Positions 49,112 to 61,400 of a stretch of DNA of 64,000 nucleotides are shown here, in pieces (within the stretch, counting starts at the first letter, position 1; the number at the start of each line of letters is the position of its first letter). Both the position numbers and the translations under genes were made by a program. The notes below the pieces were generated by a model, which did no database searches, was not told where the DNA came from, and was given only the letters and a program-made list of their open reading frames with translations. The DNA is from Tanytarsus gracilentus (Eukaryota; Arthropoda; Insecta; Diptera; Chironomidae): contig JAXRKN010000041.1 of assembly GCA_038502055.1 (NCBI GenBank), positions 1,141,001 through 1,205,000 of the forward strand. The letters are read 5' to 3'.

Positions 49112-52100
49112 GAGAGAAATTTTCCAAAATCAAGTTTAAAAAGAGCGTATGCCAATGGGTTGTTGCTATAGTGGGTTTTCAGGAAACGAGCGAGAATTTA
49201 GTTTTTAAAAATCGCTGCTCGTCAAAAAAATTTCAACAAATAAAAAAAGGAAAGAAGGCAGAAAAAACTCCACGAAAATTCCTGTAAAAAACTCTACATT
49301 TACTTTTAGTGGAGTTTCTTAAATAATCATGCGCGATTAAAAATTAACTAAATTGTTTCCATTTCTTTTTTGATAAATTTAATTTTATAATAAAATCATG
49401 AGTGTCCACTCGTGGTAATTTTTATCACAATCGAATTCTATCAGTTTGAGAGTCGTGTCGAGCCCTGTCGACGCTATAATGTTCGTTTTCATTCTGTGTG
49501 TTTCACTTTAGTCTCTCATTTTACGCCGTTGGGATCGCATCGAAAAAAGAAAAACTCCGTACCGAGAAAAAAATTATTATATTGAGTGAAAACCGTGAAA
49601 ATTCTTTAAAGTGAAAAAGGAAGAAGAAAAAATAAAATTATTTGCAGTTTTCAAGTGCATGCTTATCAGATTTCATTTGAAGTTGATTATTTTATCTATT
49701 GTAAGTTTTTTATATGCTGGAAAAGAAGGATATGAACAAAGTTTTAAAAAAATTGAGAAAAATTTTATTTATAGAAGATAATGTCAGTTCCGTACTCAGC
49801 GTAATTAAAAAATCTTAAACACGTGCGACTAATTTTTTTTTCGTTAAAAAGTGATGAAATGCGTAAAAGAAAAAGATAATTTTAAATAATCAATCTCGAC
49901 TATTTCAAGGACGTTGAAGAACGTGAAAATTTTTATTGATTTTTCTTCAAGCAAAAAAATCGCAACAACATCATGAATGAACCAAAGTACGAGAACGAAA
50001 AGAGAAGCGACCTCTCTTCAATAAAAATCTGTGTACACAATAAGAAAATGAAATAATTAAGGTGCTTTATCGTTTCTTTTCTTCTTCTTTCAAAATATTT
50101 ATTACGGAGTTTTTGTTGCTTTTCCATAAATTGCAATTTAAACGCGATGACGTTGAACGTCTTGTCAAACAAAAATATTAAAATATACACATTTATGAGT
50201 ATATGCATATAAAATTGAAGGCAAAAGTCATTATGTAACCATTAAATATCAATAAGGCACTTTTTAAATATGTGGCAAAACAATTAAATGAGATTCAAAT
50301 GTTTATGTTTAGACAAGTTTATCTGTCTAAAAAAATATTTAAAAATCCAGTTAGTTCTAATAAGAGCTATAGTATTATTGCTACCTGCGAACCCTAAAAA
50401 TATTTCATCAATGATGATAAAAATATTTTTTTAATTTTAATACTTTTTTAAAAAATTGCTAATTTTATTCCTCCAACACTTAAATTTCAATAATTAAGTT
50501 CTTTTACAAAATCAATTTAAATCTAATATCGACTTAATTTTTTCCATATGTAATCATATGCACGCAAAAAGTAATTTTAATAGTTTGCCGGCAAATTTTA
50601 AGAATAACCGCAGTCAAGATTTTCTTAGCAGGAAGTTCAAGGCCATTATAATTACGTATAGAGCAAAAGCTTCATCTTTGTTTAAAAAATTACATGCATT
50701 ATTAGTGGGAACACTCTCACGAGATGTTTTATTACATAACAATAAACGAGAAAAAAGAAAAATTCTTGTTGAAAGTCCACGAATTATTTATTCAGTTGGG
50801 AAGAAGAGCAAGCGAAAGTCTTCTTTTCTTAAATGAACGAGAAATATTCAAGGGTTGAGAAATTTAGAAAAAAAATTCATTTCAATTGAAACTTTTTATT
50901 TTTTGAATTATTTTTTTTTGGATATCTTCTAATATTATCTCAAAACATTTTTTTCATAAATTTATTTATCATCCGTCGCCAAAAAAATTCCACTTCAATA
51001 TTCTCAGATGTTTAAAAAAGAAAAAAATAAGAATAAGAAGTCGAATGAAAGCATTCATCTCACGTACTGCTGTTTTATTCAATTTCTTTCGTCCACTAAA
51101 TCGTGCTGAAAAAATTGAAATACAAAAATTTAAAAAAGTCATAAATTCAAATAATAGTTAAACTCGACATTAACCGGCAAATTGTGCAAAAAAATATGGA
51201 AATGTCAAAACTGATTTACTTCCATTAAGTCGAGCAATGAAGTATGTGGAAATTAATGTCGATTCATTCTGAGTGTAATAATTTTCATTATCACAGCTGC
51301 AACTTTAATGACCTTCATATGGCCTTCCCTGTTACGCGTGTTATCAGCCTCTCAGTTCTGAACACTTTTTTTTATAATTGAGAAATGTTTCTTTTCCTGG
51401 GACTTTTGCCAATTTTTATCGAGACATAATTTGCATAAAACATTTGTGTCTTTTGACACAACGTTTTTTTCTCAAAAACCCGATAATTAATGAAGATGTG
51501 AGTGCTCCATTTTTCACGAGCCATTTCGTTGAGATTTTAATGTGAAATCAGTAGCAAGAGTTCATTAGTGAAGTCGTGTGATAAAAAGGGATTATGTCAA
51601 GCAGTAAACAGTTTATGGAAGACGAGAGACGTGATGGAAATTTTATGAACTGTTGAAAGCTTAAGATGAAAAGAGAGCTTTTGATCCAGATCATGTTTTA
51701 AAAAACTTAAAATTATATGCTTAAATTGAAAATTTCTCAATGAGAAACACGCTTCAAAAAATTTAAACAAAATTTATTTGATTGAAATAAATATTCGACA
51801 CAACATATCATTTATAACCATTGACTTCAGAAGTAGCTTGATCAATAATTTTTAGTAAGGGGATATTTTCATAAATTCAGCAACGTCTGTTAAAAAATAA
51901 AAAATCATTTCTACTTTAATATCTAATTGATTGTCTCAGATGTTTTGCATTCATCCAATAACCCCACAGTTCGTTTAACGATCCACACAACAATTGTCGA
52001 GATTTTCCTAGGGTCACTCGAGTGAAAATTCTTTTAATTTTCTTGCTCCCACACAACATGTGCAGACTACAGTAAAATCAATATCTAGAACGAATATCTC

Positions 52101-53406
52101 ACATGACGTCAACATGAGAATACTGATGATGGTGCAAATCTGTTTGTTTAGGACGTTGAGAAACTTTAACGATAATGCGACGGTTTTCAATTAACCAAAG
52201 AAAAAATCTTCTTATTGATTTTTCGACTAACTTTTCATAAATTATACAACTTTTCGACAGTGAAGCGAATTAATATGCAAATCGCAATAAAGTAACTCGA
52301 GATTTGTTTATGGAGTTTAGTTTTTAATTACAAAATATTTTCCGAGTCATAAAAAATTATTTGAGTAGTTTGTGCTGAAAACTTATTCAGATTTCTTAAA
52401 ATAGAAGTAAATTTGAGCTTATTGCTTCACATGTGTCTGAGTTCTAATCTTATTAAAATGCGTAAACACTTAATTTGTCAAAGTGTAATACGGCAAAGAG
52501 TAAAATTTTATTTTTTTCTACAAAAATTCCAACAATCGATAAAATTTCACAGCTTACGATACCGATTACGTAATCATAGTCTGATGATAAATAAATTTTC
52601 AGCGTCGGCGTTTACACACTACTGAATAATGAATATGATTGTGGCGTGTCAATGAACCCTATTCGAATGTTTATGAGTGCATTAATTTTTTCTATTTGGC
52701 ACCAAAGTGAGAAAATTTATTTTTGGCAAACACCGTTGTGAACCAGATTGTCAAATATTATATTGAAGACAGCAGTTGGCGCTTGCGATGTGATGAGTAA
52801 GAATTAAAGGAATTTAGAGACGAAATCAAAATGAGTGACTTTGTGTACAAAATGGTACAAATTAGACAAATGATCGGGCATTCTAAGGCTTCCTCGTGTG
52901 CATGCTGGCGGCAAATTTCTTTCTGTTTTGCATATATAAATTTCAATTAAACGTTGAAAATAAAAAACACCATCTCCTAATTGTTAAGGAATATTTTCTT
53001 ATTTAATTGTTTTATTTTTTGGTTAGATGACAAAATCAATTTCAATGAAGCTAAATTTTTCGAATTAATCGAGGGTCAACAGACCAGACACATTTGATGG
53101 TGTTTTTTCATACACGTGAACGAGAAAAAATCTTCTTTTAAAGTTTTCTCGAAGGCGTTAGAGAAATATTGAGTAAAGTTTGTAAACGCTCTTCTCATAT
53201 ATTTTTCATTTCAACTGTTGGAAGTAAATAATTTTTGTTATCGCTCGCTTGCAATCGCAAGTGTGCATTTAATTAGTTTTTGATAAATTAACTGCGTAAA
53301 AAAATTTTAAATTCCAGAAATTTTCGATTAGAATTTTATCATGATAAAATCAGGGATAAAATTAACTGAAAAACAAGATGGGTCTGCAAACGGCGTTGCC
53401 ATTTCC
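49112..53406. other. Long stretch upstream of glutamate synthase, no confident gene
   Basis: AT-rich DNA. A GC-richer patch at 49440-49520 (tcagtttgagagtcgtgtcg...) followed by a purine-rich segment could be a promoter with a 5' UTR exon, possibly for the glutamate synthase gene, but this is inference. The plus-strand frame at 50558-50836 is listed separately. Nothing else is supported. Confidence 0.35.
50558..50836 (+). CDS. Possible small basic protein, 92 residues
   Basis: An ATG-started uninterrupted frame encodes a 92-residue protein with a basic composition. It includes KIL/RII segments and a lysine/serine-rich end (KKSKRKSSFLK). The stretch is less AT-biased than its flanks. I recognise no domain, signal peptide or Cys pattern, and no intron or polyadenylation evidence was found. 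It could equally be a chance open frame in the long non-coding region, so it is reported at low confidence only. Confidence 0.22.
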   Translation: MHAKSNFNSLPANFKNNRSQDFLSRKFKAIIITYRAKASSLFKKLHALLVGTLSRDVLLHNNKREKRKILVESPRIIYSVGKKSKRKSSFLK

Positions 53407-53440
53407 AATAGCTCCGCTGTCTTAGATTGGTACCCCATAG

Positions 53441-54035
53441 TTCTGAAAAATGGACATTAGTGGCACTCCTGGCCGACCATGATGGACATTCCTCAAAAAT
53501 CGTCAATGTCAATCGATTCCTGATGCAATGACGAGTTCAACGACATACATGAAGCCATACTTCTGAAAAATGTACATTAGTGGCACTCCTGGCCGGCCAT
53601 AATGGACATTCTTCAAAAATCGTCAATGTCAATCGATTCCTGATGCAATGACGAGTTCAACGACATACATGAAGCCATAGTTCTGAAAAATGGACATTAG
53701 TGGCACTCCAGGCCGGCCATGATGGACACTCCTCAAAAATCATCAATGCCAATCGATTCCTGGTCCAATCACGAGTTCAACGATACCCATGAAGCCATAG
53801 TTCTGAAAAATGGACATTAGTGGCACTCCTGGCCGTCCATGATGGACACTCCTCAAAAATCATCAATGTCAATCGATTCCTGATGCAATGACGAGTTCAA
53901 CGACATACATGAAGCCATAGTTCTGAAAAATGGACATTAGTGGCACTCCTGGCCGTCCATGATGGACACTCCTCAAAAATCGTCAATGCCAATCGATTCC
54001 TGGTCCAATTACGAGTTCAACGATACCCATGAAGC
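53441..54035 (+). repeat. Five tandem copies of a 120-bp module
   Basis: The start word ttctgaaaaatggacattag recurs at exact 120-base steps from about 53440 through 53560, 53680, 53800 and 53920. Copies differ at scattered sites (gtcaatgtc/gtcaatgcc, tgatgcaatg/tggtccaatc). Single or degenerate copies of the module also occur in the elements at 6848-7436, 45516-45942 and 59643-60432. Confidence 0.93.
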
Positions 54036-54211
54036 CATATAAGAGAAAATTTGTATGAAAAAGGACATTTTTGCACTCAGGGACGGTCCTTGGAGGGTCG
54101 TACCTCAAAACTAAATACTTCTTGCACAACTAGAACCAAAACCCGATCTTTAGCCACAAACCCGAGTCAAATCCGACCAGCCGTTCTTGAGATATGCCGC
54201 CCACTAAGATC

Positions 54212-54256
54212 GTGAGAAAGTAAGAAAGTAAGAAAGTGAGAAAGTAAGAAAGTAAG
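54212..54256 (+). repeat. Short tandem repeat, agaaagta unit
   Basis: About five copies of an 8-base unit agaaagta/gaaagtga in a row, located inside the non-autonomous transposon. Confidence 0.85.
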
Positions 54257-54442
54257 ATGACTTAAATGGCTCTAACTCCTCGTAGGATCAACCGATTTCA
54301 AATCTGTTTTCGCCAGTTTGTAGGGTTTGACTAGGCCTATCATTTGAGTATATGTTTTGATATTGCACAATGTAATGTCTTGGCACTAGGGGCCAAAAAC
54401 TGGTTTTGGAGAAATCCAAAATTAATATATAGCGGAGCTATA

Positions 54443-55498
54443 ATAGTCGAAAAATAGTTTATTTTTAGCAACACTCGAAAAAAATTGCGCAGTTGCATAT
54501 TTTCGCACATGCATCATAACTGAATTGAAAGCAATTGTGCGAATTCAACACACATCGATAACGATTTTCCCCGAAAATGATTAGATAATTTTGGCCACGA
54601 GACCTAGTTGTGATCGGTGTGTGAAAAATTTGTAATTTCATGTGCTTTTCACGTTCAAATTTTACGAGATGCGTCTTAAGATAAAATTCTTATACGTCTT
54701 GATTAAGAATCACATGTGCGTGAGTCTTTTAATTGTTTATTGAGCGCAAACCGATTTTTGTGTCTCAAGTTCTAAATTTATTAAAATTGCGTTGCTAAAT
54801 GGTTTTCAGCACATTTTTTGTTGGCATGAATTTTGTTTTATTTACACGTGAAATGCGGAGGAAGAAATTTTTGCTTTTATTTGTTAGTTCGGAAATTTTT
54901 TGAATGGTTGAAAATATTTAATTATTTTTATTTTTACTTCCTTTTATTTGATTTCGCATTACAAAAAAATCTAATGGTTTCATTCTACTAAATAATTTTA
55001 AAATTAAATAATTATATAATTGGGAATTGAATGGAAATTTATTGGAAAAAAATCACATATTTTATTTGTAGTAAAAGGACTTTTTAGGGCTTAATTGAAT
55101 TAAGTTTTCCACATTTTTCCTAAAATTAATGTAATATTCTGATAGATGAAACTCCAAAAAATCTGAGGACTGACAATTTTTCTTCAATTTAACTTTCTCA
55201 ATAAACTCGATTTTTTGAAATAAATGAATTTTAATTTTTTTTTTTAATTTCAGGTCTTCCGTATTTTTCATTAGCGGTTTCTGTTCGTCCATATAATTTT
55301 GATTTCGCAAAAACTTTTAAAAAATCGTGCAACTCTAATTAAAACTTTATTAAGTGTCAAGTGAAGAGAATAATTTTAAAAGTTTAATTTAACCTCAAGA
55401 AATTATCGTTTACACGTGTAAATTAAGACGACATCTTAGTGGAAAGAAAAGTTTTATCAATTACTTTAATTAAATCGTTTTCTTGACTCGGGTGAGTT
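54443..55498. promoter_or_regulatory. Immediate upstream region of glutamate synthase
   Basis: No coding exon seen. It should hold the 5' UTR, at least the part directly before ATG 55499. The promoter could lie here or further upstream. AT-rich with no identifiable core promoter element. Confidence 0.35.
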
Positions 55499-58400
55499 AT
55501 GGCACCGCCCAATAACAATGTAGAAAATGATGGGAAGTCTAATGTGAATGCGAAATTGATGGATTGGGAAGCGCCCAAGGCGCAAGGACTTTATGATCCA
55601 CAGAACGAGCATGACGCGTGTGGAGTTGGTTTCATCGTGGCCATTGATGGAAAACGTAATCACAAGGTAAGTAATAGTTAAATTTGATTAGGATATTAAG
55701 CTCATAAATTATATCCGGGCGATACCGTGACAGTTTACTGTTGATATGGTGTCATTGTAATTTAATTTGAAGCTCACTATAGAAAGTTTCATGATGGTTT
55801 TTGATAGAATGGATATGATACGCATTTCATTTCTTTCATTTTATCTTTTCAATTGTTCGAGAATTTTCAATTTTTATTACAAAAAATAACTTTTTTACCA
55901 CAAGTTTATTAAGTTTTTAAATTTATTTAGTTGAATAATTGCAATTAATTATAAAACTTTTTAAAAAAAATTCCAAGATTTTCATCCCTCGATGACATTT
56001 TATTGATGAAAATTTTACGTACATTCATGAATAATTCATTAGATCTAGTAGTCTGGTAGTTGTTGTTGTTGTTGTAAATGATTCCGAACAACAATTTACG
56101 TTTGCATGCTTATCATATTTTCATCGTTTTAATTTCCATTAACGTCATTATTTTTGAGCAACAAGAAAAACGTTGGCATTAAATTAGGTCATGGCTCACG
56201 AGAATAGAAAAATTCATCAGTTTTTTGTTATTTGCATTTCAGATATTGCGTGATGCTCAAACTTTGGCTGAACGTATGTATCATCGTGGTGCTTGTGCAT
56301 GTGATAATGACACCGGAGATGGAGCTGGCGTCTTGACAGCGATTCCTCATAATCTTTATGCCAAGGAATTGTAAGTAGAATGAAGTTGTCGTCATAAATT
56401 TTTACATATATCGTCGAAAAGTCAAAAAAGATTAATATGGTTGAAGAAGGACCTAAGAAATAAGACTATTCAAAAGGTTCAAGTTTCCGATTACCACTCT
56501 CATAAGTCTTTATAACACCCCTTAATAAGTATCTTGTCCAATTCTTGTGCTACGTTAAGACGTTTTTTAAAACCGGTAACAAATGATGAGTGGCACATGC
56601 TGAACTAGACAGTAGAAAATGAAGATGTCACGAAATACTTTTCGGGTATCACGCATCATGCGCATGGCTTGAGGTTGATTAATTTGTTTTAGTGCTTTAT
56701 TACAAGAAAGTCGAGTAATTTATGACACAACTCAATGATAATGATGTTTGCAGACTTTTCATTGTTTTTATGAAAACAAATCTCAAGTGGTGCGTGGGAA
56801 GAAGAAGCTTTATGTATATGAGCTTTTGCTGGTTTAATTAAAATTCGTTTGATCCGAAATATTACAAAAAGGTCTCTTTTAAACGCTTTAATTTTCTCCA
56901 ACCTTTTGAATTCTCTTTTGCCAGTTGCATTGACTTAAAATATTCAACTTTATGTTTGCTTTTTTTCTACCCAAAAAAAAACTTTTTGGTGACCTTTTTA
57001 ATTAAATTTTGTTCTTACTTCTGTACCCTTTAAAGTTAAACCACTCACTTATAAACCTCAACCTTTAAGTATTTGATGAGAAAAAATTTTATCTTAAAGA
57101 GACTAAAAAGTTCAATAACTTTTACCGGCAAATGAAAAAAATAATCGTTATCAATGAAATACTCTGCGACGCGAGAAAATACTCCAAAATCTACAAAGTT
57201 CTTTAACGCGTCAAATTTTTGTGATAACGAAGCCATACAAAAAAGTCTCTCGTTATGACAAAATCTCTCGCATGTGATTCATTGAAAGGAATGTTCCACG
57301 CCAAACAGACTCGCTACTGATAGCACCGTTCACGCCGCTAGTGTATAAAATTTCGTGAGTCTTATCTTTATATGAATTGGGAAAAGAAGAATAAAATTAA
57401 AAGCAAATGAACCGAAAAATCGAGGCGCCTCAGCTACTCGAAGTGTATCATTTTTTAAAGCGTCAAAATTTAATTATCAGAAAATTTTATATGAAAGAAT
57501 TGAAAAGATAGGAATGCACTCAATAAAAACTTTCACGTGGCAATGACCGAGCACTTATTTTAGCAAAATCTAAAACTAAATCCTACAGCATGAAAGAAAA
57601 TTTTCCTTTAGACAATAGACGATGACGCAATATCGGAGGCATTGACCTTGAAATATTTATTTACTTTTAAACTCCCTCGATAGTAGTGAAAATCTATTTT
57701 TAAATATTTCGAAATGCACACGAACGTTCATTTTCCTGAACCATACATCGGGTGACTAACAAAATGTCAAAATAATACATACATGTGGCGCTTTATGAGG
57801 GAGTATGCTCATTCGTCACAGCAAGAGTGGAGTTTGAACTGTTTACATGAGAAAGTATTAATGCGTCTTGTGAGTGGAAATTTTCCATTAGCCGGTGTCT
57901 TATCTTGAGAGTCAATTAGCGAATGTAAAATTTTGTAATTTACTGAGATATGTGATATTTTATGATGTAATATAACCTTGTTTTTAAAATTTATATTGTT
58001 TTGTCATTTTTACAGAGCATGTGTAATTATTAACTAAATCAATAAAAAAGAATTTAAATTTTTCCATCGGTAATAATTTGCACAGATTGCTCATATCAAT
58101 TCAATTTACATTAAAACTCATTGAATGCAATTCAATTATACGAATGTACTAAATTGAATTGAGATTGTCTATATAATAAACTTTTATTTCCAGATCATCT
58201 CAGGGCGTGCAATTGCCAGAGTTCGGCAAATATGCGACCGGCATAATGTTTTTGGATAAAAACACTCAAGCGGATGTTGAGAAGGAGTTTAATGCATTAG
58301 CAGCTACTCTTGGACTTACGATTCTCGCATGGCGTACCGTGCCAACTGACGTTAATGCTATCGGCGCTGTCGCAAGAAAAAGTGAGCCAGTGTCACGACA

Positions 58401-61400
58401 AATCTTTTTAACGGCCAACTTGGAAGAAGAAGCTTTCAAGAAACAGGTAGATTTCGAATTAATTTGTGCAACAAGTAAACGTAATTAATTGTTTTCTTCT
58501 TTTGTCTAAAAGGTTTTTGTACTTCGTAAACGTGCAACTCACGAATTAACGAAGCCCGAGCGCCGTTTTTACATTTGTTCACTCTCGACTCTCACGATCG
58601 TCTACAAAGGATTATTTGATTCCGATCAATTATGGCACTATTACATTGACCTTCTTAATCCCGAATTCGACACTTACTTGGCGCTCGTTCACACGCGCTT
58701 CAGTACCAATACTTTTCCGGCATGGGAACGTGCTCATCCAATGAGAGTGTTGGCGCATAATGGTGAAATTAATACACTGCGTGGAAATATTAATATCATG
58801 AAAGCAAGAGAGGGTCTTATGACAAGTGCTGAATTTGGAGATGGTAAAATGTTTTTTATTTCTTAAATGCAAAAATGTTTAATAATAATTATTATCTGTC
58901 TTAAAGATTTGAAAAAGCTATTCCCTGTTGTTGAGCCAAACCTCTCCGACTCTGGCTCGGCCGATTGTGTTTTGGAGTTTCTAAATATGGTTGGACAACG
59001 ATCACTGCCTGAGGTATGAAATGGAACATTAATATCAATAAAAAGTTAATTAAATCCTCTCCGTAGGCGGTCATGACAATGGTTCCAGAAGCATGGCACA
59101 ATGATAAGACAATGTCACAAGAGAAGCGTGACTTCTATCGATGGAGTGCATGTGTCATGGAGGTTTGTTTTGCCTTAATTAGATCTTAGAGCAGCAATAA
59201 TTGAAATTTATCGTATTTAGCCATGGGATGGACCGGCATTAATCTCCTTTACCGATGGCCGATATATTGGAGCCGTGTTGGATCGTAATGGTCTGCGTCC
59301 ATCTCGTTTCTATGTCACCAGAGGTAAAATTGGATAATAAAAAAATTAAACTTTCAATTAAATTTTTTATCCAATAGACAACATTTTGGTGATGGCATCT
59401 GAAGTTGGTGTTTATGATGTTGATCCTAAAGACGTGCTTTTAAAGGTAGGCGGAGAGAATTTATTTACTAAATTTAAGTCCATCGAAACTCTTATAGATA
59501 AAAAGAACTCTCCAGAGTGTATGAGAAGCACAATGATAGAAAGTGATGGACATGGCAATCATAAGTATATCGAAAATTAGGATATAAGGATTGCACTGCT
59601 TTATAATTTAATTTATTTCGCCCATATGTAAATTAAGTCTAAAAAATGTTTCAAAACCCACACGTGGGTGTTGCCGCGTAACCCACTTGTAACAGATCAG
59701 TATTGAAAATGTAACATGGGGAAGTCCTATTAAATATTAAGAAGCCAAAAGAGAAGCCTAATGGAAAATATTTTTTGGAAAGCTGAAAGGGAAGCATAAG
59801 GAAATATTTTTTTTTGGGAAAGTTATTTGCCACTATGTTCCATTTTCCACTGTTTTCCATTATGTTTTGTTTTTCTTTTTTCTTTTTTTTTCCTTCTCTT
59901 TCTTTTTTTCCCTTGTTCCACCTTTTTTTTCCCTGTTCCTTCTCCCCTTCTTTTCCCCTTTTTTTTTCCCGTGTTCCATTTTCCCTTGTTCCTTTTCCCT
60001 TGTTTCCTTTCCCTGTGTTTCATTTTCCACGTGTTCCATTTTCCCCATGTTTCATTTTCCCCTGTGTTCCATTTTCTACTGTGTTCCACTTTCCACTGTG
60101 TTTCATTTTCCACAATGTTCCATTTCCACAGTGTTCCATTTTCAGATCCATGCCAATCGATTCCTGGTCCAATCCCGAGTTCAACGATACCCATGAAGCC
60201 ATATAAGAGAAAATTTGTATGAAAAATGGACATTACGGCGGTCCATGGCACGACCTGTGGTCATGACCCAAAAAATTCCTAAAATGGGCTAATAAAGACC
60301 CCAAGACCTATCATCTGGCGAAAACTAGAAGTCTCTAGCTGGTCCAGGGGCCGAGATCTCACTGGAACAGACAGACAGACGGAATCACGAGCATATAAGC
60401 GTTACCACACCTTGTGTGGGTTACGCTAAAAATTTAGTTAAAAGGGTGGCGAAAAATAAAAGTTTCCACTCTTTGATTGAATTTTAAAACCCTTAAGTTT
60501 ATTTTTTAATTTTCAAGTCACAAAATTTTGTATATTTTTTGTAAACTAAAATTTCCTTTTAACTTCACGTAAAGCATGAAAATGTGGAAAATTTTCTCTA
60601 TGAATAATTTGTCATTTTTGATTTTTTCTTCCTCATTGCAGAGTCGATTGAAACCAGGTCGCATGTTGTTGGTTGACACGAAAGAGAAATCACTCATTCA
60701 AGATGTCGAATTGAAGTCAAAAATCGCAAAATCACGTCCACATGGTGAATGGTTGCAACAGCAGGTAATGAAAATAGGACATAAGAGTTGATTTTTGAAC
60801 TATTGATTGAGAATTCCGTTATTAAAGCCCAATATACGTTCTCACGATCTCTAGTCGTCATTTACTTGTGTTCTCCTTTTCTGTCTCGAGAGAAAAGAAT
60901 TTCGAAAAAATTTGTAGTTTAATCAAAAAACTTTTTTCTTCTTTTTCTTGCTTGCGAAAAATAAAATTCTTTGTAAAGATGGTAAGTCGGTGGTGGTTAG
61001 ATAGAAACGCACCCTGGAAAATTCAAATCTTCCAATTTATTATTATTTTTTGAGCTTTTTTCAAAATTTAAACAATGAGCTTTTATGTTGTTGTTTTACA
61101 CTTACACATTTTTGTTGTTTTTTGTTTGATTTTTATCTCAATCTCGACAAAAAGTAATTAATTAATATTTTGATAGATTTTCCTTCATGAAATTCGTCGT
61201 GAAGATAACATGAGACATGGTGCTTTAAGTGCTGTCCGTTCGGCTGGAGACTTGAAGCGATTTACTCGTGGTCTCTTTGACCCTCGATTGACACTTTATG
61301 GATACACTACCGAAACCATTCACATGCTGGTTATTCCAATGATTAGAAATAAGAAGGAAGCTCTTGGCTCTATGGGAAATGATGCACCCTTGGCATGTTT

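Larger units (their letters stand above)
53407..54442. mobile_element. Non-autonomous DNA transposon with short inverted ends
   Basis: The ends are ATAGCTCCGCT (53408-53418) and its exact reverse complement AGCGGAGCTAT (54431-54441). Inside are five copies of a 120-bp tandem repeat, a segment shared with other local elements (gaagccatataagagaaaatttgtatgaaaaa), an agaaagta tandem run (54212-54256), and a tail related to 22260-22580 in reverse. There is no protein-coding capacity. No target-site duplication could be decided. Confidence 0.6.

Noticed and set aside
53441..54035. Regular repeats resembling a CRISPR array
   Set aside because: The 120-bp units are contiguous tandem copies with no unique spacers, in a eukaryotic genome; it is a minisatellite.
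59814..60251. Several long overlapping frames on both strands rich in Phe/Pro or Lys/Trp
   Set aside because: Low-complexity translation of a pyrimidine-rich minisatellite inside a mobile element.
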